From: Warburgia ugandensis
Lineage: Eukaryota > Streptophyta > Magnoliopsida > Canellales > Canellaceae
Length of the DNA: 64,000 nucleotides
Assembly: GCA_035236585.1 (NCBI GenBank)
Contig: CP141136.1
Span: 56,747,136 to 56,811,135 of the forward strand
Reading direction: 5' to 3'
Part shown: one piece after another, positions 27,832 to 40,887 of the stretch
How the letters are laid out: each line of letters begins with the position of its first letter
Numbering within the stretch: the first letter of the stretch is position 1
Made by a program: the position numbers and the translations under genes
Notes under the pieces: model-generated
Told to the model about the DNA's origin: nothing
What the model saw: the letters and a program-made list of their open reading frames with translations, nothing else
Databases searched by the model: none

Positions 27832-30800
27832 ATGGGAGCAGAGGCAGCTAACGCGCCACGTAGCCAGGGACGAGTATTTTCCATCTCATCAGGACAGGCA
27901 CAGGCATCACACCAGGACGTAGAAGGTACTCTTCTAGTCTCGGATAGACATGCCAAAGTTCTTTTTGACACAGGGTGTACACATTCTTTTATATCATGTA
28001 TTTTTGCATCTTGCCTTGATGTATGTATACACAAACTAGCATTTGGATTAGATATTATGACACCTGTGGGAGAAACAGTAGAGACTACAGAATATCTTAG
28101 AGATATACCTGTAGAGTTATCAGGCGTGAGTATGGACACAGACTTCATCTTACTAGACATGGTAGACTATGATGTTATTCTTGGGATGGATTGGTTAGCC
28201 AACTATTGGGCTATGGTAGACTGCCGAAAGAAGCGAGTCACTTTTCTTATACCTGGGCAACCAGAAATAGTGTTCCAGGGTAGGAAAGATCAGGCAGGTA
28301 CATGCATCATTTCTGCTATCAAGGCGGCACGATTTTATGCACGAGGGTGTAACGCATTTCTCGCATATGTGACTGTTGAGGAAAAGGAGCAGCCACAGCT
28401 TGACGAGATTGATGTTGTCCGTGATTTTGCTGATGTATTTCCTGAGGAATTACCAGGATTGCCGCCAAGTAGGGAGATTGACTTCACCATTGACTTGGTG
28501 CCGGGTACATCGCCTATCTCTAAGGCACCATACAGGATGGCTCCAGCAGAGTTGAGAGAACTTCAGGTACAATTGCAAGAGTTACTGGATAAGGGCTTCA
28601 TCAGGCCGAGTGGATCACCATGGGGAGCACCAGTCCTTTTCGTGAAGAAAAAGGATGGATCACTGAGACTATGCATTGATTATCGGTTGTTAAATGGTGT
28701 TACTATAAAGAACCGATACCCTTTGCCACGCATAGATGATTTATTTGATCAGCTCCAATCGGCACAAGTGTTCTCCAAGATAGATCTGAGGTCAGGGTAT
28801 CATCAGCTGAGAGTTAGAGAAGAGGATATCTCGAAGACTGCCTTTAGGAGTCGTTATGGTCATTATGAGTTCCTAGTGATGCCGTTTGGATTGACGAACG
28901 CACCTGCAGTGTTCATGGATCTAATGAACCGTGTCTTTCGAGCTTATTTGGATAAGTTCGTGATTGTATTCGTGGATGACATCTTGATTTATTCACCTAG
29001 TCATGATACACATAGGGAGCATCTCCACACGGTATTGGACACACTTCGTCGACATCAGTTGTATGCCAAGTTCAATAAGTGTGATTTTTGGTTAGACCAG
29101 GTGCATTTCTTAGGCCACGTCATATCTAAAGATGGAGTGGCCGTGGATTCAACAAAAGTAGAGGCAGTACTACACTGGGAGAGGCCCAAGACAGTGACTG
29201 AGATACGCAGTTTTCTCGGTTTGGCAGGGTATTATCGTCGCTTCATAGAGGGATTCTCTAAGATCGCATTACCATTGACCACCCTGACTAGGAAAGACAT
29301 TCAATTTGTATGGACCGAGGCTTGCGAGGAGAGCTTCCAAGAGCTCAAGAGGAGACTTACTACTGCTCCAGTATTGACCTTACCATCTGGTGCAGGCGAT
29401 TATGTAGTTTATTGCGACGCCTCCGGCAAGGGATTAGGAGCAATGTTGATGCAACATGGGAAGGTAATTGCCTATGCGTCTAGACAGCTGAAGACACATG
29501 AGGTAAATTACCCAACACATGACCTGGAATTAGCAGCCGTGGTATTTGCGTTGAAGTCCTGGAGACATTATCTTTATGGTGAGAGATTTGAGGTATTCAC
29601 TGATCATAAGAGCCTCAAGTACTTCTTTACTCAGAGTGAATTGAATATGGGTGGTTTGAGATGGATGGAGTATCTCAAGGACTTCGACTTCACCATACAG
29701 TACCATCCTGGGAAGGCTAACGTCGTTGCAGATGCCCTGAGTAGGAAGGCGGGTGTGATGATTACCAATTTGACGACTCGGTCTAAGTTCTTTGACAGGA
29801 TCTTAGATGCACAAGGTAAAGACAAGGAAACACAGGATTTGACAGATAAGACAGATTTTTCGATGGGACCAGATGGAGGGGTTAGATTTAAGGGAAGGTT
29901 GGTAGTACCAGCAGATGATGAATTGAAGCGTGAGTTACTTCAAGAAGCACACCAATCCCCTTATACAATTCATCCTGGGGGTACGAAGATGTATCAAGAT
30001 CTCAAGAGGCATTTCTGGTGGAATGGTATGAAAAAGGATGTTGGAGAGTGCGTTGCACGATGTTTGACTTGTCAGCAGGTCAAGGCTGAGCATCAGCGTC
30101 CATCAGGACTACTTCAGACACTGGACCTTCCACAGTGGAAGTGGGACCATATTACCATGGACTTCGTTCTGGGTCTTCCGAGGACCGCTAGCGGCCACGA
30201 CATGATATGGGTCGTTGTGGACAGGTTGACCAAGTCCGCTCATTTTCTTCCTATTAGAAAAAATCAAACCGTTGATAGCTAGCGAAATTATATGTTAAGG
30301 AGATCGTCAGTCTACATGGCGTTCCCTTAACAATTATATCAGATCGAGATACGCGATTTACCTCAAAATACTGGAAGAGCATGCAAGAGGTATTAGGGTC
30401 GAGACTGAAATTCAGCACAGCATTCCATCCTCAGACAGACGGACAGAGCGAGAGGACCATCCAGACTATTGAGGATATGCTACGAGCCTGTGTTATGGAT
30501 TGGAAGGGTAGCTGGGAAGATCATTTACCTTTGGTGGAATTTGCTTATAATAATAGTCATCACGCTAGTATTGGCATGGCTCCATATGAGTCACTTTATG
30601 GCAGACCTTGTCGGTCACCTTTATGTTGGAGTGATGTAGGAGAAAGATGCGTGGTGAAATCTGAGTTAGTGGAAGAATGTGCAGAGAAAGTCCAACTCAT
30701 TCGGAAGAGGTTACTGACAGCTCACAGTCGACAGAAAAGTTATGCAGACAAGAGGCGAAAGGACTTAGAGTTCTTTGAGGGTGAGCATGTATTCTTGAAG

Positions 30801-31193
30801 GTTTCTCCCATGAAAGGGGTGTTGAGGTTTGGAAATAAAGGGAAGCTTAGTCCTAGGTATATTGGAGATTTCGAGATCTTACGCCGAGTTGGGTCAGTGG
30901 CATACCAGCTAGCCTTACCACCACAGCTAGCAAATGTACATGACGTCTTTCACGTGTCTATGCTGAGGAAATATGTGCCAGATCCCTCACACGTATTGGA
31001 GCAGATTCTAGGAGAGCTACAGTCTGACATGACGTTTGAGGAGAGACCAGTGCGCATCCTAGATACAAGAGTCAAGGAGTTAAGGAATAAGACCATTGCC
31101 TTGGTCAAAGTCCTTTGGCAGCATCATTCACTACAGGAGGCTACCTGGGAGACTGAGGAGATGCGAAAGATCCATCCAGAGTTATTTACATAG
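27832..31193 (+). pseudogene. pol: Tekay-type pol: protease, RT, RNase H, integrase (one frameshift)
   Basis: An 816-codon open frame runs from 27832 to 30282, and the rest continues to 31193 in another phase. The protease active site is [10 protein letters not shown] (Asp codon 27967). RT motifs include [42 protein letters not shown] and the catalytic FVDD at 28969. RNase H has [13 protein letters not shown] (about 29410). Integrase has the HHCC zinc region (CLTCQQ, about 30063), the first catalytic Asp in MDFVLGLP (about 30159) and [16 protein letters not shown] single missing base after 30278 creates the TAG at 30280. The second catalytic Asp (SDRDTRF) and the Glu region (FHPQTDGQSE) are in the downstream frame. 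The tail has a VFHVSMLRKY box and an ATWETEEMRKIHPELF ending typical of the chromodomain-like integrase extension. Confidence 0.93.
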
Positions 31194-31229
31194 AGGTATG
31201 TAGCTAAATTTCGAGGACGAAATTTTTAT

Positions 31230-31242
31230 AAGGAGGGAAGAA
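31230..31242 (+). other. Polypurine tract of the Tekay-like element
   Basis: AAGGAGGGAAGAA directly before the 3' LTR start TGTAATATCC, preceded by the usual TTTCGAGGACGAAATTT block. Confidence 0.9.
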
Positions 31243-34213
31243 TGTAATATCCTTAATTTTTAGGATAAAATAGGAAATTAATAAATAAATTAAAATAAAA
31301 ATTTATGGATTAAATTTTTTCTTAAAAACATAAGAATTAGAAATTGCTCGTCGATATGAATCCAATGCCACCAAGAACGTGAAAAATGGAGCTCAAACGA
31401 GGGAGTTATGAGCCGTCAAAGTTGGAAGGGCAAATTGGTCATTTGATAGAGACGTGTTAGACAGGGGTCCAAATTGATACTGGCACCCCCGTCTTCCACA
31501 CGTCTCTACCAGTGCCGGAAAAATCGCCGAAGAGACGTGGAAAGAGATGTGTGGGGAAGAGTTTCTCTTCCCCAAGACTCTAAAACCCTATATCTATGCT
31601 CCTCTAGGAGCCAAAACGCTCCACTTTGAGCGTTTTCTCTGAGTTTTTATGCAAAACCCTAGCCCTGCAAAACTTGGATTTTCGGCGAGTGGAACCCCGG
31701 CAACACGAGCAACACCAGCCAGGCGCAAGGTAAGCCTCAAATCCATGTTTTTATGTATTTATTAATTAGAAAATTTATTAGGAAAGTATTTTAAAAATTA
31801 GGAAAATTTAGATTTTTAGGAACCTATGTGCACGCTACTGTTGGAGCGTGATTTCATGGATCAAACCTAGTCCGTTTGAAAATCGTACCGTCCAACTAGT
31901 GTACAAGAGACCCAAGAGCATACCCTTTAAATTTGGGAGTGATCTAACGGTGGATTTCTCCAAAAAAAATCCAAAAACCAGTACCTAGGGAGGATTTTAG
32001 GAACTTGAGAAAAATCATTTAAAAACCATGGTTTTTGGAAAAATCAGTCCAAAAGGAGGGCATAAATGGAGTCTAGAGAGAATTCTGAAGAAAATGGAGC
32101 AAAAATCACGCAAAACGAAGCTCTGTAGCTCCGCCGGAGGCGACCGGAATTCGGTTGTCTTCTCCGGCGTCGTCAACGGCGTCGGCGCCCTGGCGCTGAC
32201 GCCAGGACGCACTCGGTGACGCCCAAGAGACGACGTCACACACGTGCGGAGGAGAAGCCAGTTGCCTGTCGCGGCGAGGCCGGGACGCGGCGCATCCTGG
32301 AGACCGTGACGCACGTGCGCGTGCATCACGGTGCCGAAGACGCACAGCACGCGTCCCGTGCGGCATCTGCGTCGGCGTGCGCCGGTATACACCGGTGTAA
32401 ACCGGCGGAAAAGGGCGCCACCGGTATAAACCACCTTACGGTGGTCCGGCAGGCCCCATTTGAGGGTAGTTTTCACTAAAACTTGATTTTTGGGAGCTAG
32501 AGAGGTCCAAATCACGATCCAGAAGAGGCGTTGTGACTGTATTGACGACGCGGACCTAGTTTTAACTTAAAAACTTAGAAATGACAACTTTTTCTTTAGA
32601 AAAATTTTAAAATAGTGATATGACATGTACAGGTGCATTCGAATATACCAGTTAAAGGGAGTTATTAGCAAGCTAGTGGTCTCACACTGAGGTAGGTGAC
32701 GACAACTAATGTTTTGCCTTGATTTTTAAACCATGTTTAAACATAGCATCATGTGTGATTGTGTTTTAAAATGCAATTATTATTTACTGTGGATTTCATG
32801 CGACATTGCGTATAGGATGGTTATTCCAAATTGCAATCTTTTACTGAATAAACTTATTTCAAATGCTTTTACAAGCATGATGTAAATTAGTTATGCTTAA
32901 ATTAGAGACTTATTTCTTATTATATATATAGAAAATGCATGGATTTACATGGAAATGAGAATAGAGGCTTAGTAGCTGGTCCTTTTATAGGCTAACCCCA
33001 GGATGAGGGGCATGTCTTGGGGATTACAACCTATAAGTGCTCTTGAGTTTTAGCATATACATATGATTTTCGTGTTTTATATTTGATGACGGGTGCTCTT
33101 GCCCGGTGGGCGTCATGCTAGAGGGATAGGGCAGCCACCCACCTTCCGAGATTATGATGTGATGAGTTTGTGATATGATAGACACCTGCCCATAGATGGC
33201 ATTCGGTAGGGGTTTGGTAACATGGATAGTCCACACTACCGGTCTGAGCCTTTCCATGGGGACAGACGCTAAGTCTCCCGTTATGGTGTCGATGGGGAGC
33301 GGCGGTGGTTGATACCCATGGAGGGTTGCCACTGCAGCATGATGGCCCATATTCTTATTATGTGTGCATGTATGATGAGCATGGTTATGGATGATATGCC
33401 TAGGTGTGACGACACTCAGAGGTTGACTACATGTACTCCTGATCAGGGATGTTAGTGCGATGTGGTGGGACCCATTACCTTAGGGTGCCCTTATTCTTGT
33501 TGTATGCTCCATTTTATTGATTCATGTCATGTTTTAACTCCTTGAATTTTATGTTTTAGCATATGGAATAAATTGGCATTTATTGAACATGGCATTATGA
33601 TATCACTATTTTCATAAATGTTAGATTTTTCATCAGTACTGTTCATTATTTCTTTCATTTATTACATTAATTGTCTATGTACCTACACAAGCGATAGCTT
33701 GCTGAGGCATTGCTTTGTTTTGCAATGCCTTAGATCTCGAGCGCGACACCAGGAAAGGAAAAGCGGTTGATAAACCTTGAGAGCTGCTGAAGACTAGTTT
33801 TCCCTATAGTTTTAGACAGTAATGTGAGTCATTAGAGTGGATTATCATTGAATTTTATTATGGACTGCATACTTTATAATTGGATGTGATTTAAATCTTT
33901 GGACATATGTTGGACATTTATATGGGATGTTATGATGGATAGATCCTGGGCCATATTATTATTGTCTTTTGGACGTTTATTTGATTTAAAATAAAGGCGC
34001 CTATTTATTTGACGTTGATTTATACGCGGATTATTTAATTATGTTTAAATTACATGTACGCCATTTTGAGAAAGGAAAATTAACACCCGGAGTTTTAAGA
34101 TAGGTTTAGTAAAATGTTAAATAAATCTTTTCTCATGGGATCCCAAAATGCTCTTATTTAAAATGCCATTATTAAAATAAAAAAAAATTGTCTTAAAAAT
34201 CCGGGGTGTTACA
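31243..34213 (+). repeat. 3' LTR of the Tekay-like element (complete form)
   Basis: It is 2,971 bases, starts TGTAATATCC and ends CCGGGGTGTTACA. It matches the 5' LTR closely along its whole length and retains the 318 bases (33393-33710) missing there. Differences seen by eye in the first 400 bases are mostly C-to-T or G-to-A changes, several at CG sites (for example CGATACG versus CGATATG). GAAAA follows at 34214. Confidence 0.93.
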
Positions 34214-35244
34214 GAAAATAGGCTAAAATTTGTGATGACTAGGATTTTTATAACACATTTTAAATTCTTTTCGAAATATGAGGCCCCAAGTTGGAAAACA
34301 ATTTAGAAAACAAATAGCAAGAACATTTTCAATTAAATTCATTTAAAAACAACAAGTGTCAACCTTTAAGAAACTATTTATTGGTTTACAATTTAGTCTA
34401 ATTTTTAAAACTTGAAAACTCAATTAAATTTTTTATATTTCAAGTAAACCATTTACAAATAAATTTACTTTTTTAGGGTCAATCCAGTTGACAACCACAG
34501 CCCTTGCAACATTGTAAATAATAAGACATAATGTACATGTCCAATCTAAGTGTAATTTAAACATATCCTGAACAAAAGAAGTCTCTCTCAGCTACTAGCA
34601 TAATCTTTCTTCACTACTATCTGTCTTTCTCAATATCTGAGGCCTTGCAAAAGTAACAAAATGCCGTAGTAAGCTAAGCTTGGTAGGTACATGGACATTT
34701 AACAATAATAATAGTAACATGAGAAAATAAACATGTAATACATGGTATAGGTGTCAGAGTCTTAAAAAGCATGTGATAAACTATTTCCACATGAAAACAA
34801 AGCTAACATGGTTTACAACAATAATGTTAAACAATGGTGAAATGAATCATGGAAAGCACATGAATCCAATAAGTATAACAAGTAGAAAAACCCTCGTGAA
34901 TATATCAATACAAAGTATTTAAACTCAAGAATATCTCAGTATAAAAATGTATATCATCAATATAGGGTACCCCAACACGCAGGTACCACAAATGTGCCAC
35001 ACACTTGTATATTAGGTCACAAGTAGTCATACCAATCCTCAAGGCGTCGTCATGCCATAGGTACATAAGGATACGTCTACTCTGGTGTGCTCACAGTGTT
35101 GCATGAAAACACAAAATAACTATATGAACAATCATACTGCAATGATAACTAACTCTTGAGTCTATCAACTGCCACTCCTTATTGACACCAAAATAGGAGA
35201 CTAAATATTCGTCCAACATAGGTCAAGATCGAAACTGTAGTTTG

Positions 35245-37945
35245 TGACAAGTATTTAATTTTGTATAAAAAGTACCCAATTAGTAGCCCATGAGTTATAA
35301 CTTATAGTGTTAAATCAAGGTTTTTGGCCAAAATTTATAACACATGCATGTCTTACCTAATAATTCAAATGTGATAATTTGCAGGTTCAAGAACTAATCT
35401 AGAGTATGTGAATGATCATAATTTACTAGCATTAGCATTTCATTATAGTTTATATATATATATATATATCTTTTGTAGGTGTTGAGAAGGGTATTCAGAG
35501 GCCAAGCTTGATTAAGATAAGAATTGAGGCCATTCAAGACTATCCTAGGGCAATTTAGAAGGAAATTGGAGAAGCAAAAGGTGGCTAGAAATGGACCCAA
35601 GCCCAACCACCTTTGCATGTGAGCCATTCAAGCCACTTACTCATTAATGCCATGAAAAAAGGGAGATAAGCCATACAAGCTACTCAAGCCTTGAAGCCAC
35701 TTAAGCCACCAACGAATGTGCCATGAAGCCAAGGAGGAGTGCTACATGGAGCCACACGATTGGAGCATCAATTCAAGCATATTTATTTGTTAAAAAGTGT
35801 GATTTTTAAAGAGATTTGAGAGAGAATTGTAAAAGGTAAGATGATAATGCCTTAAAGGACCCATCAATAGAGAAAAATCCCATCCCTAATCCATTTTCCA
35901 CCCTTAGTCCATCCTCCATCCTAGGGTTATACGAAATTTACATTAAGGAGGAAGGCAGCTCCTCAAAAAGTGGTGCCTCCGCTTGTTGAAGTAAGTCATG
36001 TGGATTCCCAAGATGCAAACCCTAAGTCTAAGTCAATTCAAAACCATCCAAACCCTAGATCTTTATTAGAATTTTCCACCATTTTTCATTCCTCCTTTCA
36101 TCTCACTATTTCATTAAGAGGGTGGAGGGCCACTTTTCCTCCATGGAAAAGGATTCGTCTCCCCCTTTTAATTTGGAAAGCAATCAGCTCATATTTATTC
36201 CTCTCTCTCATATCACCTTCATGACATCATTCCTACCTAAATTTCTTCCACCTAACTTTCCTCATTTAATACTCTAATCATAGAGCAATTTTCCTTATCC
36301 CATGGTTCATACAAATTTTTCAAGCAGAGGTTGGGTAAGACAACCTTGGAAAGAGCACTTTAGTTGGGGATCTTTAGGAGCTTTGGATTTGGTACTTCAT
36401 CATTTAGTCTTCTTGTTATTATATTTCTTATTTTCTCTCCAATTTAGGTTAGTAACTTAGTAGTTTTTCTTTAGTTTCATGCTTTTAGTTTTCATTGTTT
36501 TGTTCCTTAAAGCCCATGCTATATTTCCAACCCTCAAGCCTTTCCTTTCTTGCTTCATTCTATAGTTTTCTTTGTTATTCAATCAAGATTCATGTTAGTT
36601 ATTCTTTGGTAGTGACAACTAAGAGAATAGCCAGCTTAAATCCTTAAATTTTCCACTTGAATTCTATGTTTTCTACCCTCTTTATTTCCTTAGTTTTGGG
36701 TATTTTTTCCTTACATAGTTCACCATTTTAGCCTTATTTTCTCTAAAATTACTTTATCATTTTTCTTTGCATATCATTATAATTTATATTGGGATCATTA
36801 GACTGACTTTTTTTTTTTTTTTTTTGTAGTTTAAATATAGTTTTGCGAGCTTGAATAGTATGTATTTTCCAAAATTTGTAAATAGTTTTATGCTAATAAT
36901 TTTGGTATAATTTGGAAGTGATTCAATAAAGTTCTTTGAGGTTTCTTGTTATGGAATGATTCATTCATCAAAGTAATTTAGATCTAGGTTATTTTCTTGA
37001 ATAAATGTTATAGTTTTAATTGCTTTCTTATGGTTGAATTGTTTGATGTTCTTAAGTAGTTGAAATCTGAAAATTTTCTCCCCTTAACTTTGTGCTTCAT
37101 GTCCACCCATCAAAACATTGTTTTTTCCTAAATCCTTAGGAATCCATTTAGATTTTCATATTATATATTAGGTCCATTAATTATTTTACAATGATAATTC
37201 ACTTTAGATTCATCAATTCTAGTCACTTTTGCTCCCTAGAATGATGCTCACAATCCATGGATCACATGCACAGTATTAAGTCACTTCTTTTTTTGTTTTT
37301 TCATAGTTTAGTTGATTAATTTAGTTTTAGTAGTATTTAATTCATTTTTTTGCATTTAATTTAGGTTTAAAAAGTTTTCTTTTTTGCTTTTTTGGAAAGT
37401 TCCATCTTTAGGAAGTTTAAGGATTTAGAAAGTGTCAAATTTAGAAAGTCTCCTTAATTGTAGTTTCCATTCACATGCACGTTTCTAATTTCTTGATAAA
37501 GTTTGTTAGATAACATTGGTTACTTATTTTTTCATGTTAATTTGGTTTTAGAAAGTTTCTAATTCTACTTTAGGAAAGTGTTAATTTAGAAAAGTTTTCA
37601 TTTTAGTAATTCTTTTAGTTTATATTTCCCAAATTAATTCATGCTTGTCATGCATTAGTTTTATTTAGTTAAATGCATGTTACTTTGGTTAATTTCTAAT
37701 TTTATTCTTTATTTTTAATTTTTTGAATATTTATTTTAATTCTAATTTCTAATTCTATGCATGTTTCTTTCTTAGTTTGTTTTAATTTTCTAGTTTAATC
37801 ACATTTCTATCTCTTTGGCTAAAGTCAATTGGTCTAAGTAGAATACAATCCATTGAAAATTTGTAAGATTCCTCATGCGATCAAGCTTGTTTGCATGGAA
37901 TTACTATAATGATTTGTGCTCTTAACAGTAAATATTAAAGCTACA
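35245..37945 (+). repeat. 5' LTR of the second Athila-like element
   Basis: It is 2,701 bases, matching 41812-44646 in order with many substitutions and small indels. It includes a 16-base T run at about 36811, GTGACAACTAAGAGAATAGC (about 36613) and repeated TTTAGAAAGTTTC-type phrases between 37350 and 37620. No gene. Confidence 0.85.
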
Positions 37946-37954
37946 ATAAGTTTT

Positions 37955-37972
37955 TGGCACCGTTGCCAAGAA
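37955..37972 (+). other. Degenerate primer-binding site, tRNA-Asp type
   Basis: TGGCACCGTTGCCAAGAA, nine bases after the LTR end. It corresponds to TGGCGCCGTTGCC of Athila-like elements with transitions. Confidence 0.75.
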
Positions 37973-39107
37973 ATCACAATAGATTTGTGGTTGGATCTTT
38001 ATTTAAAATGTTTATCAATAGTCATAGTTGTAGGCTGCATTAGATTACAATTTTTGTGTTGCATTTTCATATCATACTAATTTCTCATAAATTGATTCAT
38101 CTTACTTATTTTGTGTGAGGGGAATTTGGCAAAGGAGCAACGACAATTCAATGGGCCAAAGCTTCATCAAATTTGATCACTTTCTTAGATTAGGTATTTT
38201 GAATGAACTTGTAGTGAGGCTCCATTGTAACTTGCAATTCCTTTATTGCAATTTTAAATGTGTTGTATTAATCCAATGGAGGCCCACATTTGATCTTCAT
38301 AAAAAAACTCACTGTAAGTCTCCGTCACTCTCTTTTACTTTTCTTATTGTAGTAGCATTTAGTTTGATTTGCATTTAGTTGGTATAATAATTCATATAGA
38401 TTAGGGCATTCATCTTAATTGTTGCATCTTTATTTAGGGTGGTTGCATTAGATTACACCCATCTAACCCTTGGTTGGATAGCATATAGATTGCCTTAGTT
38501 TGCTTTCTTGTACTTGCGTTGCGTGTTTATTGCTTTATAGTGGATGGAACATAATGTTAGTAAGGGCCCTATAGGAACACTTATAAGATAAGTGTTATAT
38601 TTCATCACCAGATCCTTGGCCACCTTGAAAATCTAATCAATTCCTTGTATGCTTGTAATCCTAGCCATTAATCTTAATTTAAAATTAAGTAGCAAGATAC
38701 CTTAGGTTTTGAGCTCATAGGACCCTTTATGAAAGAGGTGACCTATAGTCACTCTTGTGTCTCTTGAACTTTGTGGTTATAGTGGGCATCCAAAATACAA
38801 ATGATTTTTTCATGCCTTTTGTTGATGATTATTGAGGTCTAAACACCCTTTCCTTGAGAATTCTATTAACCATCTTAGCCAAGACCTAACTTGTAAGAAT
38901 GGTCAAGTCTAGATTAAAGGAGGAGCCATTTAGCTTTGGGTTAGAAGCTACAACCTCACATGTTAACAAAGATCAACAAGACATCTCATTAACATTAAAA
39001 ATTGTTTCCTTGAATAACATATAGTGTTAGGTGTCCTTTAGAATTAGGTTGCACCATATAGTTAGGGCTTCTCATTAGTTTAAAAAAAGAAAGAAAGTAC
39101 TCATTAG
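37973..39107 (+). other. Noncoding leader of the second Athila-like element
   Basis: No supported coding sequence. Phrases at about 38541-38760 (GGATGGAACATAATG, TAGTAAGGGCCCTA, TTTCATCACC, GCTCATAGGACCCT, GGTGACCTATAG) match the leader of the first Athila-like element at 17580-17800. Confidence 0.55.
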
Positions 39108-39780
39108 TTGTATACAATAATTATTTCGTTGTATGTAAAGGTGAGTGCACTAGACTACCAAATAAGGGATGAAAAACCACCACTTTCATACTATTTCACT
39201 CTTAAGCCATTACCTAATATGTATGAGACAAAGACAAGGTATACTATTGATTTGTTTACTACTATTGATAGTCGATTGAATAGTTTGAGAAGTTTAGTGA
39301 ATAGGTTAATTGCTTATAGGCAAGATACTAAGTCATATTTGCCATATCAATAACCTTAGTGTAAGAATTCATTCTTATACCCATTCCAACCACACATATC
39401 CCACTATTTCATGGCCACCAAGCTCCACTCACATTGAATACTATCAGGAGTAAGTGAATGCACCTAGTGCTTGCCCTGAACTTAGCAATCATTATTATCT
39501 CGAGACAAACTATCAAGACTATAATAGATGGGCTAGGCATCATAAACAACCATGGTCTTAGGAATATCAACCATATTAGGGACAACCATCATGGTTTCAA
39601 ACTAATCAATCCTTTTGCAGTACCTCAATGTTAGACGAGTTGTTTCTTCCACATTATGGGCTAGGCCATCCTTGTTTTAGCCCAGAGATATAAAGCCTAC
39701 CCAATGTAAATTATGCCCCTAGTTAGACATTTAAGCCTTTTTAGTAAGACTGTTCTTTTCAGAATCCTATTTACCCTACC
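39108..39780 (+). pseudogene. Decayed gag-like or accessory coding remnant
   Basis: An open frame at 39108-39353 is followed, one phase later, by a stretch rich in Gln, Tyr, Pro and Trp: SACPELSNHYYLETNYQDYN (about 39458-39520), HHKQPWS and QPSWFQTNQSFCS, then LDELFLPHYGLGHPCFSP (about 39634-39690). In-frame TAG codons at 39559 and 39577 stand where Gln (CAG) would be expected from the Q-rich context. It occupies the gag position of the element but I see no clear Retrotrans_gag core, so it may be a gag remnant or another element-encoded protein. A CACTA element begins 57 bases downstream. Confidence 0.35.
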
Positions 39781-39836
39781 CCAAAGAAACCCCAGTAAGA
39801 ATGTGTATTACCTATCTTTCAAAAATGAGTAGAGAT

Positions 39837-40887
39837 CACTACTACAATGATGGGTTAGAAAATCCTCTTATACCTGTCTATCTTATAAAATGAAAATTCA
39901 AACATGTCTTATAATATCTTTAATATAAACTGTCTTATATTAAAGATATTATAAGGTAGGTTTGAATAACCATCTTATATAGATTAACTTATATAAGACG
40001 GTTTCCAAAACCCCATCTTATAAATATGAAAAAAAATATAGGATGGTTTTTCAAAACTTGTCCTATAAGTGTGTGTAATATCTGTGAAATATAGGACAGT
40101 TCCTAAATAACCATCCTATATAAGTTTCTTATATAGGACATTATCCAATAATCGTCCTATAAATCATTATAATAAAGTATGGTTATTCAATTACCATCCT
40201 ATATAGATCAGTATATAGGACGATTTTTTAAAAACCATCCTATATATCAGTGTATATATGATGGTTTTTGCTGATCTATATAGGACAGTTTTTGAATAAC
40301 CATCCTATATTTATCAGTATATGGGATGGTTTTTCAAACACCATCCCATGTTGATTAGTGTATAGGATGCCTTTTGGAAAATCGCCTTATATTTTCTAAG
40401 AAATATAGGACAGTTTTTCAAAAATCATCCTATATTGCTTATACTTTCTTTACGAATTGTGTGCTCATTTATTGGTTTCTATTTATACATTGTTTCTGTA
40501 GTTTCTGAAGCTCAACACTTTATTTCTGGTGACTACAAAGTATTTTACAAAATACATTCATGTACATTCAACATTTCCAACATTCTACGTCAAACTTCTC
40601 CATACACACTTCTTAGTGAAATAAAGAAAACATACACAGACTTAAATTTTAAAAAAAGAAACACATGCAACTAGTTAGAGCAATTGTAAATTATATTTCT
40701 ATGATAAAATGATTTTACATTCAATAACATCAGATATCTATAAATTAATAGTCAAAAGATATTCAATCTATTCCATTCTAATGTCATCTTTGTCTAATTG
40801 GAAGTAGCTCTTGCTACCCAAATCAACCTTCAAGATAATAAAACCATCTTATATTTGCCATCTTATAAAGCCCAAATTTTAGTAGTG
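39837..40887. mobile_element. Non-autonomous CACTA (En/Spm) element, 1,051 bp
   Basis: It starts CACTACTACAATGATGGG and its other end reads CACTACTAAAATTTGGGC on the opposite strand. The 3-bp target duplication GAT (39834-39836 and 40888-40890) is the size made by CACTA transposases. The interior between about 39900 and 40440 is an array of short palindromes around TATAGGACGGTTTTT / AAAAACCATCCTATA. Such subterminal repeats are transposase-binding sites in CACTA elements, though here they fill half of the element. No transposase is encoded, so it would need one supplied in trans. Confidence 0.85.

Larger units (their letters stand above)
23911..34213 (+). mobile_element. Full-length Tekay/Del-like chromovirus, inactivated
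   Basis: The element is 10,303 bp, with TG...CA long LTRs (2,669 and 2,971 bases) flanked by GAAAA on both sides (23906-23910 and 34214-34218). The order is LTR, initiator-Met primer-binding site, gag, protease, RT, RNase H, integrase with chromodomain-like tail, polypurine tract, LTR. Very long LTRs, a single-frame gag-pol and the C-terminal wording ATWETEEMRK fit the Tekay (Del) clade. It cannot express intact proteins: the gag ATG is absent, two stops lie between gag and protease, and integrase is frameshifted. Confidence 0.92.
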
